Shown here piece after piece: positions 8,638 through 16,759 of a stretch of 64,000 bases of DNA. The DNA is from Candidatus Thiothrix sulfatifontis. GTDB taxonomy: Bacteria > Pseudomonadota > Gammaproteobacteria > Thiotrichales > Thiotrichaceae. Position 1 is the stretch's first letter. Every line of letters begins with the position of its first letter. The notes under the pieces are model-generated. The model was given only the letters and a program-made list of their open reading frames with translations, had not been told where the DNA came from and ran no database searches. The position numbers were made by a program, and so were the translations under genes. The stretch lies in the NCBI GenBank assembly GCA_022828425.1, contig CP094685.1:1798001-1862000 (forward strand), written 5' to 3'.

Positions 8638-10050
8638 ATGACAATGTTTTTGTTACAGGCGTTGCTCTGGCTGCTGATTGCGTTTTTGTTGGGGTACGGC
8701 ATTGGTCGTTTCCTGAAATCATTATTTTGTCGCCCTGTCGAGGATGCGGCGATTCCGCGTTATGAGACGACGCCTGCGCGGGTTAATATGCCAGTGACTG
8801 CAACGGTGTTAGGGGGTACTGCCGCTGCTATTGGCGCGGTAGCCGCTGCTCGTTCCAAGTTTGAGGCTAAAGTCGATGTACCGGATACGTCATGGAATGC
8901 GCCAACAGCGCCGGTGATGGATTGGAGCGGTATCGACCCACACAAGCCGATTCTGAATCCGCCGGATAGGGATATTAGCTTGCCAGCGGTTGATATTAAT
9001 TTGCCGAAAGTTGATTTGCCGCCGGTATCATTGGATGTACCGGCAGTTGATTTGCCGCCGGTATCATTGACTGCACCGAAAGTTGATTTGCCGGAAATGT
9101 CTTTAACAGTACCTGATGTTGATTTGCCAGCAATGTCATTGGATGCTGGCTTGCCAACGGTTGATGTGAAAGCGCCGGTGATGGATTGGAGCGGTATCGA
9201 CCCACACAAGCCGATTCTGAATCCGCCGGATAGGGATATTAGCCTGCCAGCGGTTGATATTAACTTGCCGAAAGTTGATTTGCCGACGGTATCATTGACT
9301 GCATCGGCAGTTGATTTGCCGACGGTATCATTGACTGCACCGACAGTTGATTTGCCGGAAATGTCTTTAACAGTACCTGATGTTGATTCGCCAGCAATGT
9401 CATTGGATGCTGGCTTGCCAACGGTTGATGTGAAAGCGCCGGTGATGGATTGGAGCGGTATCGACCCACACAAGCCGATTCTGAATGCGCCGGATAGGGA
9501 TATTAGCTTGCCAGAGGTTGATGTGGAGCTACCGGAGGTGTCACCGCAAATGCCAGATTTTAGCATGGATGGCGCCAGTAGCAGTTTTCTGGATGTTGCG
9601 AAGGTGGCGATTGTTGCAGCCGGAGCAGGCTTGACCGCCAAAGTTGCATCGGCATTGACAAGCGATGATAAGGAATTGGTAACAGTTGACCTACCGGATA
9701 TTGCGGTACAGGCTCCCGATGCCTCTTCTGATTGGCTATTGTCGTTAGTGGAGCAAACCAAGAAAACTTACCGTGGGCACAACGCGCGTGCAGTTAGCCG
9801 CTTGTGGGGCAGCGATAGCCACTATGATTGCACCACACTGGATGACCACGAATCCATTAGTTTACAACCTGCTACGTATGACAAACTCGGCTCAAGCCAT
9901 TGCGGTGTGCCAAGAGCTGGCTTTGTCGCAGTGGGGGGCGATGTCGGCAATATCGAGCAAGGCGGTGGCATCCTGTTCCATTATTGCAATATCGTGGTAT
10001 GCCGTGGCACTGATGATACCCATCATTTTATCCGTGTCCTGGCTGACTAA
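8638..10050 (+). CDS. Membrane-anchored repeat protein with 88-residue repeats
   Basis: A 470-residue protein with an N-terminal membrane helix (LLQALLWLLIAFLLGYGIG). The middle, residues about 90-300, is built of two full 88-residue repeats and a partial third, each starting APVMDWSGIDPHKPILN. Inside each are many shorter VDLP-x-VSL units with strictly alternating hydrophobic residues, suggesting an extended beta structure. A region predicted helical (VAKVAIVAAGAGLTAKVA) and a Cys-containing C-terminal domain follow. I know no named family for it. The repeats recall elongated structural or adhesive proteins, so an envelope or sheath role is possible but unproven. Confidence 0.75.
   Translation: MTMFLLQALLWLLIAFLLGYGIGRFLKSLFCRPVEDAAIPRYETTPARVNMPVTATVLGGTAAAIGAVAAARSKFEAKVDVPDTSWNAPTAPVMDWSGIDPHKPILNPPDRDISLPAVDINLPKVDLPPVSLDVPAVDLPPVSLTAPKVDLPEMSLTVPDVDLPAMSLDAGLPTVDVKAPVMDWSGIDPHKPILNPPDRDISLPAVDINLPKVDLPTVSLTASAVDLPTVSLTAPTVDLPEMSLTVPDVDSPAMSLDAGLPTVDVKAPVMDWSGIDPHKPILNAPDRDISLPEVDVELPEVSPQMPDFSMDGASSSFLDVAKVAIVAAGAGLTAKVASALTSDDKELVTVDLPDIAVQAPDASSDWLLSLVEQTKKTYRGHNARAVSRLWGSDSHYDCTTLDDHESISLQPATYDKLGSSHCGVPRAGFVAVGGDVGNIEQGGGILFHYCNIVVCRGTDDTHHFIRVLAD
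8908..9520 (+). repeat. 264-bp tandem repeats in the repeat-protein gene
   Basis: Unit starts at 8908, 9172 and 9436, exactly 264 bp apart; the third copy breaks off near 9520. Long blocks are identical, for example GCGCCGGTGATGGATTGGAG at each start, indicating recent duplication or gene conversion. Confidence 0.93.
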
Positions 10051-10100
10051 AGCGCATTAATCTCCATGCTGTTCTTCAGCGACGCATAGTCGCTTTAACG

Positions 10101-10133
10101 ATGCCCAGCGCTGTGGTGGCGCTGGGCATTTGT
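10101..10133 (+). terminator. Strong hairpin after the envelope operon
   Basis: ATGCCCAGCGC-TGTGGTG-GCGCTGGGCAT: perfect 11-bp stem, 7-base loop, followed by TTGTT. It lies 50 bp after the repeat-protein gene and should end that transcript. Confidence 0.7.
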
Positions 10134-10168
10134 TATGATGCGCGATTGTTGGTACTTTAGGAAATCGC

Positions 10169-10507
10169 GTGAACCCTAACCCTTGTATGACTTGCGGCGC
10201 GTGTTGCGCCAGTTTCCGCGTCTCGTTTTATTGGGGCGAAACCGATGCTGCCCCCGCTGGGACTGTGCCTACCCATTTGACTGAAGCGATTGCCCCGCAC
10301 CACGTCGCTATGCTGGGCACAAACCAATCCAAACCCCATTGCATTGCCCTGCAAGGCGTGGTGGGTGAATGCGTCAATTGCATTATTTACCCGCTACGCT
10401 CTTCTACCTGCCGTGAGTTCACGGCGTCATGGGAATACGGTGAACATAACCCTGTTTGTGATCGCGCGCGTGCCAATTATGGTTTGACGCCGCTGTTGCC
10501 GTTGTAG
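10169..10507 (+). CDS. YkgJ family cysteine cluster protein
   Basis: A 112-residue protein starting GTG 10169. The N-terminal [12 protein letters not shown] is the CxxCGxCC signature of the YkgJ family, with further Cys at [15 protein letters not shown] and the final PVCDRA. The eight or so Cys are thought to bind zinc or an iron-sulfur cluster; the cellular role is unknown. It stands alone after a strong terminator. Confidence 0.85.
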   Translation: MNPNPCMTCGACCASFRVSFYWGETDAAPAGTVPTHLTEAIAPHHVAMLGTNQSKPHCIALQGVVGECVNCIIYPLRSSTCREFTASWEYGEHNPVCDRARANYGLTPLLPL

Positions 10508-10631
10508 AGCGGATTGAATGCCGTAAATCTTCTGCCGCGAGTCGGTGGATTTGCCTCGCTAGTCTGGTAGTATGCGAATTGCTAATTAAATATACTTTTA
10601 TACCACGCTGCGCACTACGGGAAAGGGCTTT

Positions 10632-11513
10632 ATGACGATTAGACTCGCAATGCTAGGTTTTAATGACGCGACGGAATCCGCCCGCTTAGCGGCTTTATTC
10701 ACCCATGCCCGTCATTGGCAACAGCCGTGGGAAGTGGTTGAACAAGTCGCGGATGCTGAATTTGTGTTGCTGGCAGCGGATGATGAAACCACACACTATC
10801 CGCCGCATTTTTCACCCGACAATATTATTCTGTACGCCAATCAGCCAAGCCAGCAGGCGAAATGGCACTTGTTGCGCCCTGCGAATGCGCAAGCGCCATC
10901 CCCTTTGGACTTCACGCTGTTATTGAAAAATATTACGCAAAGTCGGGTAACGCCAGCGCCGGTTATTCCCGTAAAGACAGCAGCCAAATCTGAGAGTTTG
11001 AAAGTATTGATTGTCGGCAGCGTTGGCTCTGGCAAAACCACCGCCGTCAAAACGCTAGGTGGAAGCAGTGCGATTTCCACCGAGGCGAAACCCAGCGATC
11101 AAACGCAATTGCAGAAAAGCACCACCACGGTGGCGATGGATTTCGGCACTTTGCGTTTGGATGATGCGACACAGGTGCGTCTGTACGGCTCACCGGGGCA
11201 ACGGCGCTTTGATTTTATGGGCGATATTTTGCTGCACAAAGCGGCGGGACTTATTATTTTGATTGGCAATGACCGCAGCGATTGCCTGTCAGAATTGAAC
11301 TACTACCTGAATGCTTACCACGATTTTTTGCGCACCCATCCGGCGGTGATTGGGGTGACGCACAACGATATTAGCCCAACCCCGGCATTGCGGGTGTACG
11401 CCGATTTTATTCAATCGCGCGGGCAGTCTTGGCCGGTTCGCAAAGTCGATGCCCGCAATCACCTAGAGATGAAGGGGCTGGTTGACTTATTAATCGAGAC
11501 GGCTAAGATTTAA
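10632..11513 (+). CDS. Ras-like small GTPase with N-terminal extension (partner of Roadblock protein)
   Basis: A 293-residue protein. Residues 1-110 form a domain I cannot name, perhaps receiver-like. The GTPase domain follows with P-loop VGSVGSGKTT, switch-II-like LYGSPGQRRFDF and a diverged base-recognition loop GVTHNDIS in place of NKxD. AAAGGG precedes ATG 10632. Bacterial GTPases of this kind (MglA-related) are controlled by Roadblock/LC7 proteins, and such a gene follows 30 bp downstream. A polarity or signalling switch is the likely role, possibly related to the gliding or filament biology of Thiotrichales. Confidence 0.78.
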   Translation: MTIRLAMLGFNDATESARLAALFTHARHWQQPWEVVEQVADAEFVLLAADDETTHYPPHFSPDNIILYANQPSQQAKWHLLRPANAQAPSPLDFTLLLKNITQSRVTPAPVIPVKTAAKSESLKVLIVGSVGSGKTTAVKTLGGSSAISTEAKPSDQTQLQKSTTTVAMDFGTLRLDDATQVRLYGSPGQRRFDFMGDILLHKAAGLIILIGNDRSDCLSELNYYLNAYHDFLRTHPAVIGVTHNDISPTPALRVYADFIQSRGQSWPVRKVDARNHLEMKGLVDLLIETAKI

Positions 11514-11543
11514 TGGTTTTTTAACTTCTCAAGGATGGTTAGC

Positions 11544-11900
11544 ATGGCAACAGTGGATACTTTAAAAAAATTAGATGGATTTTTAGCCGCAGCGTTGGTT
11601 GATGCCGGTAGTGGTATGATGTTGGAGTCCATCAATGTGAGTAATTTCCCGATTGAAATTGCCGCTGCTGCCAATACCGAAGTGGTGCGTGCCAAGCTGA
11701 AAGCGATGGATGCGATTGGCATGGGCGATGATAACATTGAAGATATTCTCATCAGTCTGGGGACACAGTACCACTTGATTCGCCCCTTGAGTTCAAACCG
11801 TGAAATTTTTTTGTACGTCGCTTTGGAACGTAGCCGTGCGAATCTGGCGCTGGCACGTTTGGAGTTGAAAAAAATGGAAGTTAGCATCAAGCGGATTTAA
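11544..11900 (+). CDS. Roadblock/LC7 domain protein
   Basis: A 118-residue protein with a Roadblock/LC7 pattern: LKKLDGFLAAALVDAGSGMM, central helices, and a hydrophobic strand near IFLYVALERSRANLALAR. ATG 11544 is chosen because AAGGA lies eight bases upstream. Roadblock proteins regulate the nucleotide cycle of MglA-type GTPases, and the GTPase gene is directly upstream. The last 23 codons are duplicated, with only silent differences, at 12720-12791. Confidence 0.8.
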   Translation: MATVDTLKKLDGFLAAALVDAGSGMMLESINVSNFPIEIAAAANTEVVRAKLKAMDAIGMGDDNIEDILISLGTQYHLIRPLSSNREIFLYVALERSRANLALARLELKKMEVSIKRI

Positions 11901-12112
11901 GTGGCTTACTTCATTAATTTTAAATAACTTTCGATAAATTTAATTTATTAAAAATTTGATAAAAAATTTACATTAAACAAATAAAGTTATTTGACTAATA
12001 GTTGATCATTCTGGTAGGTTTCTGCTCAGCGTATTGACTCATGCTTTAATGCAGTATGAGTTCACTACATTTAATTTGAGTGCAAAACAGCACTACAGCG
12101 AGGAAAATACTG

Positions 12113-12682
12113 TTGAGTCAAGTTGATATGGTGTCATTGTGTGAATATGCAAAGCAATTTGCTGGATTAGATGATGCACAACTCCAAATTTTACATAAAA
12201 TTTATCCTCAGATCAGTCCAAGATTGTCTGAAGTCACGGATGCTTTTTATGCACATTTAGCACAAATTCCTAAAACACATACTTATTTAGAAGGACGGAC
12301 TGAGACTTTAAAAGCGACTCATCTTGAATGGTTGCATGAGTTATTTAATAGTCAATTTGATGTCACTTACACACAAAAGCTTTACAACGTTGGGCATGTG
12401 CACGTAAAAGTTAATCTTCCTGTCGAATTTATGGCTGGTTCAATAACATTTATGCACAAAGAGTTGACCCAAATTATTAGCGAAGTGTTTGTGAATGACC
12501 CAAGCATGGTAATAAAAAGCATTCATGCCATTAGCGGTGTTTTGGGGTTTTCGTTATTTGTTATGCAAGAATCGTTTCAATCCTCTACACTGGCTGAAGA
12601 GTTAAATAAATTTCTCAGTATCACAGGAATGAGTCGCGCATTGTTTGATAACCTTACCCGTTCTTATCGGAATACTTCGTGA
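12113..12682 (+). CDS. Protoglobin / globin-coupled sensor domain protein
   Basis: A single-domain protein of the protoglobin type (PF11563-like). The helices around FYAHLAQIPKTHTYLEG and the proximal-His region YNVGHVHVKVNLPVEF are characteristic; the heme ligand is probably one of the His in GHVHVK. It has no output domain, so it would bind O2, NO or CO and act through a partner. TTG 12113 is chosen because AGGAAA stands eight bases upstream; GTG 12080 and ATG 12128 lack this. The gene and its upstream 180 bp are strongly AT-rich, unlike its neighbours, which suggests transfer into a Roadblock locus. Confidence 0.72.
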   Translation: MSQVDMVSLCEYAKQFAGLDDAQLQILHKIYPQISPRLSEVTDAFYAHLAQIPKTHTYLEGRTETLKATHLEWLHELFNSQFDVTYTQKLYNVGHVHVKVNLPVEFMAGSITFMHKELTQIISEVFVNDPSMVIKSIHAISGVLGFSLFVMQESFQSSTLAEELNKFLSITGMSRALFDNLTRSYRNTS

Positions 12683-12719
12683 ATTCAAATAAATTCAATA
12701 TGTTATCTACTTACATTAA

Positions 12720-12791
12720 CGTAGCCGTGCGAATTTGGCGCTGGCGCGTTTAGAGCTGAAAAAGATGGAAGTCAGCATTAAACGAATTTAA
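12720..12791 (+). pseudogene. Fossil 3' end of a second Roadblock gene
   Basis: These 72 bp encode RSRANLALARLELKKMEVSI-KRI and stop. The protein is identical to the last 23 residues of the Roadblock gene ending at 11900. Nine bases differ and all nine are silent. No start or upstream part exists: the similarity begins abruptly 37 bp after the protoglobin stop. It is therefore the tail of a paralogue that was long under selection and whose 5' part was replaced. Confidence 0.85.
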
Positions 12792-12894
12792 AAAATCATC
12801 ACATTACCGTATAGCGGCTAGTGCTTGCCATGCTATTGCTTTAAGTCATAGCATGGACAAACGCGATATAAAAACCGATAAATGGCGGTACAAG

Positions 12895-14124
12895 ATGACG
12901 ACAGACACCTTACGTGCTCCGCGCACTTTTTCCGATTGGATTCCGGCAAGTTGGGCGTATCCCGATACGGGGGCAACCCGTGATTTGCGACTCGATTTTA
13001 TGCGCGGCTTTGTTATTCCGCTGTTATTTGCGTCGCATTTTGAATACTTTTCAGCCTTAATGTTCATCGGTTGGGAACGCATTGGGGTGATTTCCACCGC
13101 CGAGATTTTCGTGATTTTATCGGGAATCGTGGTCGGGATGGTGTATGGCAAAAAAGTCAAACAAGCCGGTGTTGCCGCCGCCATGCCGGGGTTAATTAGT
13201 CGCTCGGTGGCGTTATACCGCATTAGTGTCTTGATGATATTAGCGATAGCGGCACTGCGTTTTATTCCTTGGCTGGATACCACCATTGTTACCACGTTTC
13301 ATGACCCTTACGGTGGGAAAACTTTCCAATTATACCCACCAATCGACGCCAGTATTTTTCAAATTATCAGTAAAGCATTATTGCTTCAGATCGGGCCACA
13401 CCAGTTCCAAATTGTCGGCATGTACGTGGTGATGTTTATCCTGTTTACGCCGCTGGTATTTTTTATGTTAGCTAAGCGGCAGCTAGGTTTGTTATTAGGG
13501 GCAAGTTGGGTGTTATACCTGATTAATTTGGGAAGCAACCCGTTTTTCCGCCCAACGAATGCGCAGTTTGAATACGCTTTTCCTATTCTTTCTTGGCAGT
13601 TGCTTTATGTACACGGGATGGTCGCCGGTTATTATAAACAGGACGTGGTGCAATTTTTCTCGGCAACAGCATGGGGAAAACGTTTAGTGGCGCTGTGTAT
13701 TGCCTTGTCATTGGGTTTTATCGTGTTTACCTGGAATCACCCCTTGCAACAGTTTCCTGAGTGGGCGCGTTTACATTTTGTGCCAGCGGATACATTTTTG
13801 CATTGGTATAACACGTATTTTACTAAAAATACTTTGGGTATTGGGCGTTTGGTGAATGTGGTCGTATTGTTTATCGCTATTTACACGCTCATGACACTTT
13901 GCTGGCAGCCACTTAACCGCATGTTGGGCTGGTTCTTTATTCCATTAGGGCAAGCGTCGTTGTATGTGTTTTTTATTCATGTGTTTTTATTGCTGTTGAT
14001 CGCCAATACGCCGTTGCCGAGTTATGAGAATTTCTGGATTAATACGGGCATCCATATTGGATTATTGGCGTTGGTCTGGGTGCTGGTGAAACGGCAGTTT
14101 TTATTCCGCTGGATTCCACATTAA
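12895..14124 (+). CDS. OpgC family membrane acyltransferase-like protein
   Basis: A 409-residue polytopic protein with about ten hydrophobic segments. RDLRLDFMRGFVIPLLFASH is the OpgC-type N-terminal signature, and the C-terminus has ASLYVFFIHVFLLLL with the conserved His. OpgC proteins succinylate periplasmic glucans; related ones modify other polysaccharides. ATG 12895 fits the family start; an in-frame ATG lies at 12853. The location beside polysaccharide genes suggests it decorates that product, but this is inference. Confidence 0.8.
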   Translation: MTTDTLRAPRTFSDWIPASWAYPDTGATRDLRLDFMRGFVIPLLFASHFEYFSALMFIGWERIGVISTAEIFVILSGIVVGMVYGKKVKQAGVAAAMPGLISRSVALYRISVLMILAIAALRFIPWLDTTIVTTFHDPYGGKTFQLYPPIDASIFQIISKALLLQIGPHQFQIVGMYVVMFILFTPLVFFMLAKRQLGLLLGASWVLYLINLGSNPFFRPTNAQFEYAFPILSWQLLYVHGMVAGYYKQDVVQFFSATAWGKRLVALCIALSLGFIVFTWNHPLQQFPEWARLHFVPADTFLHWYNTYFTKNTLGIGRLVNVVVLFIAIYTLMTLCWQPLNRMLGWFFIPLGQASLYVFFIHVFLLLLIANTPLPSYENFWINTGIHIGLLALVWVLVKRQFLFRWIPH

Positions 14125-14137
14125 ATCGAATCCAGCG
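14107..14137. terminator. Hairpin spanning the opgC-like stop codon
   Basis: CGCTGGATTC-(11 bases)-GAATCCAGCG, a perfect 10-bp stem across the stop codon, between converging genes. There is no T run on either strand, so termination is uncertain. Confidence 0.35.
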
Positions 14138-14152
14138 ATAAATGCGTGAGGG

Positions 14153-15265
14153 TTACTTGGGCTTAATCGGGGTGATCATAACGCGCCGATTAGCTGCCCA
14201 TGCGGTTTCATTATCACCGTCTACCAAAGGTTTACGTTTGCCGTAAAAGCGTAGGTCAAATTGTTCTTCATCGACCCCGTTATCGACCAAATAATTGCGA
14301 ATAGCGACCGCCCGACGCGCTGAGAGTACATCATTGTATTCATGGCTGGAACGTTGGTCGGCGTGCGTTTCGATGCGGTAACGGTATTGTGGGCAGGCTT
14401 TCATATTGTCGGCGATTTTGCCTAAAATCCCACCCTTCGCATCACTGATGTCAACGGCGGCGGTTGGGAAGATTTCGGCATACAACAAAATGGCGGTATC
14501 GCAGGCTAAGGCTTCAGCATCGTTGGTTTCGCGCAATTCTACGGGTTTGGCAGTGCTGGCGGGTGGAGTATCTTTTGCGGGCTTATCAGTGCTGATAGCT
14601 GGGGTATCTGTGTCGGGTTTTGCTGGCGTCTGCCCCGATTTTTTCTGCCAGACTTGGTAATCTTTGTCAGCTTTTTGCTTGGCGGTAATGAAATCATCGA
14701 CGGTTTTTAGCACGACTTCGCTGAGCCATTTGCCCACATTGTTGCAATCCGTGGTGTTGTGACCTCCGCCCCACGTTGCCAGTTTGTGGTACAACAGCGG
14801 GTCACGTAGGGTCATGGCGCCTTGGGAGAACGATGTCCAGATACCGGCGGTGCAACAGGCGGCGTTGTATTCGATGCGCGGTTCGCCGGGTTTGAACGGG
14901 CCTAAGTGTTTGGGGTAGGAGGGGAACATGCTCATTTCGGGTTGCCCCGCTGTGGTTTCCATTTCTTCCTTGCTCAATAAGCGCATTCCGGCGGCGCTTA
15001 AGCGTTGTTGGACGGCTTCTTTAAGGTCTTTTTGCAACTTGACGTTTTTGGGTTTGGCGCTGCTGATTACCTCGTCAATATTGATGTAAAGTGCGGTTAA
15101 ACCGTGCAACGCGAGGCTGCTGGGTTGGTAGTCTTCTTTGCCGACGGGTACGGCTGGCGTGTCGCAGACCGGGTAAAGGGCGGGGGTATCGGCGTGTGCG
15201 TGTGGCACGGCTAACCCTGTCATCGCGCACAATATTGCCACTTGCAGCGGGCGTTTCGGGAACAT
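14153..15265 (-). CDS. OmpA family lipoprotein-like periplasmic protein
   Basis: A 370-residue protein. AAGGTG is immediately next to ATG 15271 but six bases from ATG 15265, so 15265 is chosen; a signal peptide follows (PLQVAILCAMTGLAVPHAHA). Residues about 30-210 are an unassigned domain with CC and several single Cys, then a Thr/Pro/Lys-rich linker, then a C-terminal OmpA-like domain (ETHADQRSSHEYNDVLSARR). It should sit in the periplasm bound to peptidoglycan. It diverges from a DUF3131 gene across a 126-bp gap, so the two may share regulation. Confidence 0.75.
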   Translation of the reverse strand: MFPKRPLQVAILCAMTGLAVPHAHADTPALYPVCDTPAVPVGKEDYQPSSLALHGLTALYINIDEVISSAKPKNVKLQKDLKEAVQQRLSAAGMRLLSKEEMETTAGQPEMSMFPSYPKHLGPFKPGEPRIEYNAACCTAGIWTSFSQGAMTLRDPLLYHKLATWGGGHNTTDCNNVGKWLSEVVLKTVDDFITAKQKADKDYQVWQKKSGQTPAKPDTDTPAISTDKPAKDTPPASTAKPVELRETNDAEALACDTAILLYAEIFPTAAVDISDAKGGILGKIADNMKACPQYRYRIETHADQRSSHEYNDVLSARRAVAIRNYLVDNGVDEEQFDLRFYGKRKPLVDGDNETAWAANRRVMITPIKPK

Positions 15266-15391
15266 GGGCATCACCTTTATTGTTATGATTGCTGGATTCG
15301 ATGATAGGGCTACGTTTGTCTGACGGCAATTGACTTCCGACGACTGCACGGTAAAAATCAAGTTCCCCAGTGCAGGAACAATCATAAAACC

Positions 15392-16759
15392 ATGCTGCGC
15401 CTTAGCTTAACCTTAGCCTTGATTATCAATGCGTGTGGCGGACTCTGGCTGAACCCTGCCATTGCCGACGCTGCGCAACCCACTAAACCCACGTATTGCC
15501 CGGCTCGCAAAGCGGAATTAAACGAGCACGATAAAGCAATGGCGCGTGTCGCTTGGCACTATTTTGAGAACAATATTCAAGCTGAAACCGGCTTAGTGAA
15601 TGCTGCGGATCAATACCCCTCCACGACCTTGTGGGATGTTGGTTCATCACTCGCCGCGTTTATCGCCGCCGAAAAGCTTGGCATTATCCCGCGTGAACGC
15701 TTTGATCGCATGACCAACCAGATGCTGGATACCTTAGGGCATTTGGATTTGTTCAATGGCGAAGCCCCCAACAAGGTCTACAACACCAAGACCGCGCAAA
15801 AAGTCGATTACCGCAATCAGCCATCGGCACAGGGTATTGGCGTTTCCACCTTGGATTTGGGGCGCTTGGTGTCTTGGTTAAATATTTTGTCTTGTCTGCA
15901 TCCGCAGCACCAAGCCAAGGCGCAACAAATACTGGAAAGCTGGAATTTTTGCCGTTTGTTGGAACACAATCAAATGTACGGTCTGGCTTTCAAAGACGAG
16001 TCCGGCGAAGTGGAAGTGCAGCAGGAAGGGCGCTTGGGGTATGAGCAATACGCGGGTAAAGCTTTCCAGCAGTTGGGGTTTGACATGAGCCTTTCGGCGC
16101 GTTATCACAACCAATATGCCACCACCACGACAGTATCGGGCGTAGAATTGCTGGTGGATTCGCGGGATGCGTCCACCCTTGGCGCACACAATTACGTGGT
16201 CTCTGAATCCTACGCGATGGATGTGTTGGAGCACGGTTTGGACAAGGAAAATAAAGCGCTGCTCGATGCAATTTACACGGTGCAACAACGCCGTTGGGAA
16301 CAAACAGGCACTGTCACTGCCGTGTCGGAAGATAACCTCGATCGCAAACCGTATTTCGTTTACAACACCATTTTCAGCGATGACATTCCTTGGGCGGCGA
16401 TCACCGATAAGGGTGAAGACATGTCGGCGTTGAGAAGCGTGTCGGTGAAAGCGGCAGTTTCGCTGGCATATTTATTTCCTGAGCGCCAATACAGCAAGCT
16501 GTTGCTGGATACGGTGCAGGAGGCGCGTAGCCCTAAAGGTGGTTGGTATTCCGGCATTTACGAAGACCCGTCTAAAGGTTTCAACAAAGCCAGGACTGCG
16601 AACACCAATGGGGTGATTTTGTCGGTGCTGTTATACAAGTTGTACGGGGCGCTGAATCAGCAATGTGATCAGTGCGGCAAGGGCGTGCAATTGTCTGAAA
16701 AATTTCTGAGTGCCAATCAGAATAAGCGCCAATGTTTGGCGGATGGCAAGTTTGATTAA
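15392..16759 (+). CDS. DUF3131 protein, exported (paralogue 1)
   Basis: A 455-residue protein with a signal peptide (LSLTLALIINACGGLWLNPAIA). The DUF3131 domain covers most of the rest: ARVAWHYFENNIQAETGLVN, PSTTLWDVGSSLAAFIAA, the GEAPNKVYNT block, RLGYEQYAGKAF and VSEDNLD. The family is predicted to be an alpha/alpha toroid like glycoside hydrolases and is often linked to polysaccharide synthases. It resembles the proteins at 18455-19906 and 33535-34851. A CxxC pair near the end (QCDQCGK) is shared with the 18455 paralogue. Its stop overlaps the stop of the opposite gene. Confidence 0.83.
   Translation: MLRLSLTLALIINACGGLWLNPAIADAAQPTKPTYCPARKAELNEHDKAMARVAWHYFENNIQAETGLVNAADQYPSTTLWDVGSSLAAFIAAEKLGIIPRERFDRMTNQMLDTLGHLDLFNGEAPNKVYNTKTAQKVDYRNQPSAQGIGVSTLDLGRLVSWLNILSCLHPQHQAKAQQILESWNFCRLLEHNQMYGLAFKDESGEVEVQQEGRLGYEQYAGKAFQQLGFDMSLSARYHNQYATTTTVSGVELLVDSRDASTLGAHNYVVSESYAMDVLEHGLDKENKALLDAIYTVQQRRWEQTGTVTAVSEDNLDRKPYFVYNTIFSDDIPWAAITDKGEDMSALRSVSVKAAVSLAYLFPERQYSKLLLDTVQEARSPKGGWYSGIYEDPSKGFNKARTANTNGVILSVLLYKLYGALNQQCDQCGKGVQLSEKFLSANQNKRQCLADGKFD

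Noticed and set aside
8908-9520. Regular repeats considered as a CRISPR-like array
   Set aside because: The units are 264 bp, contiguous and translated in one frame, with no spacers.
8760-9761. A 333-residue open frame on the minus strand through the repeat-protein gene
   Set aside because: It is a shadow of the periodic sequence; its product is Ser/Gly/Thr low-complexity and there is no ribosome site.
11901-12079. FNR-like site upstream of the protoglobin gene
   Set aside because: Several TTGAT half-sites occur in this AT-rich stretch but none has a matching ATCAA at the right distance.
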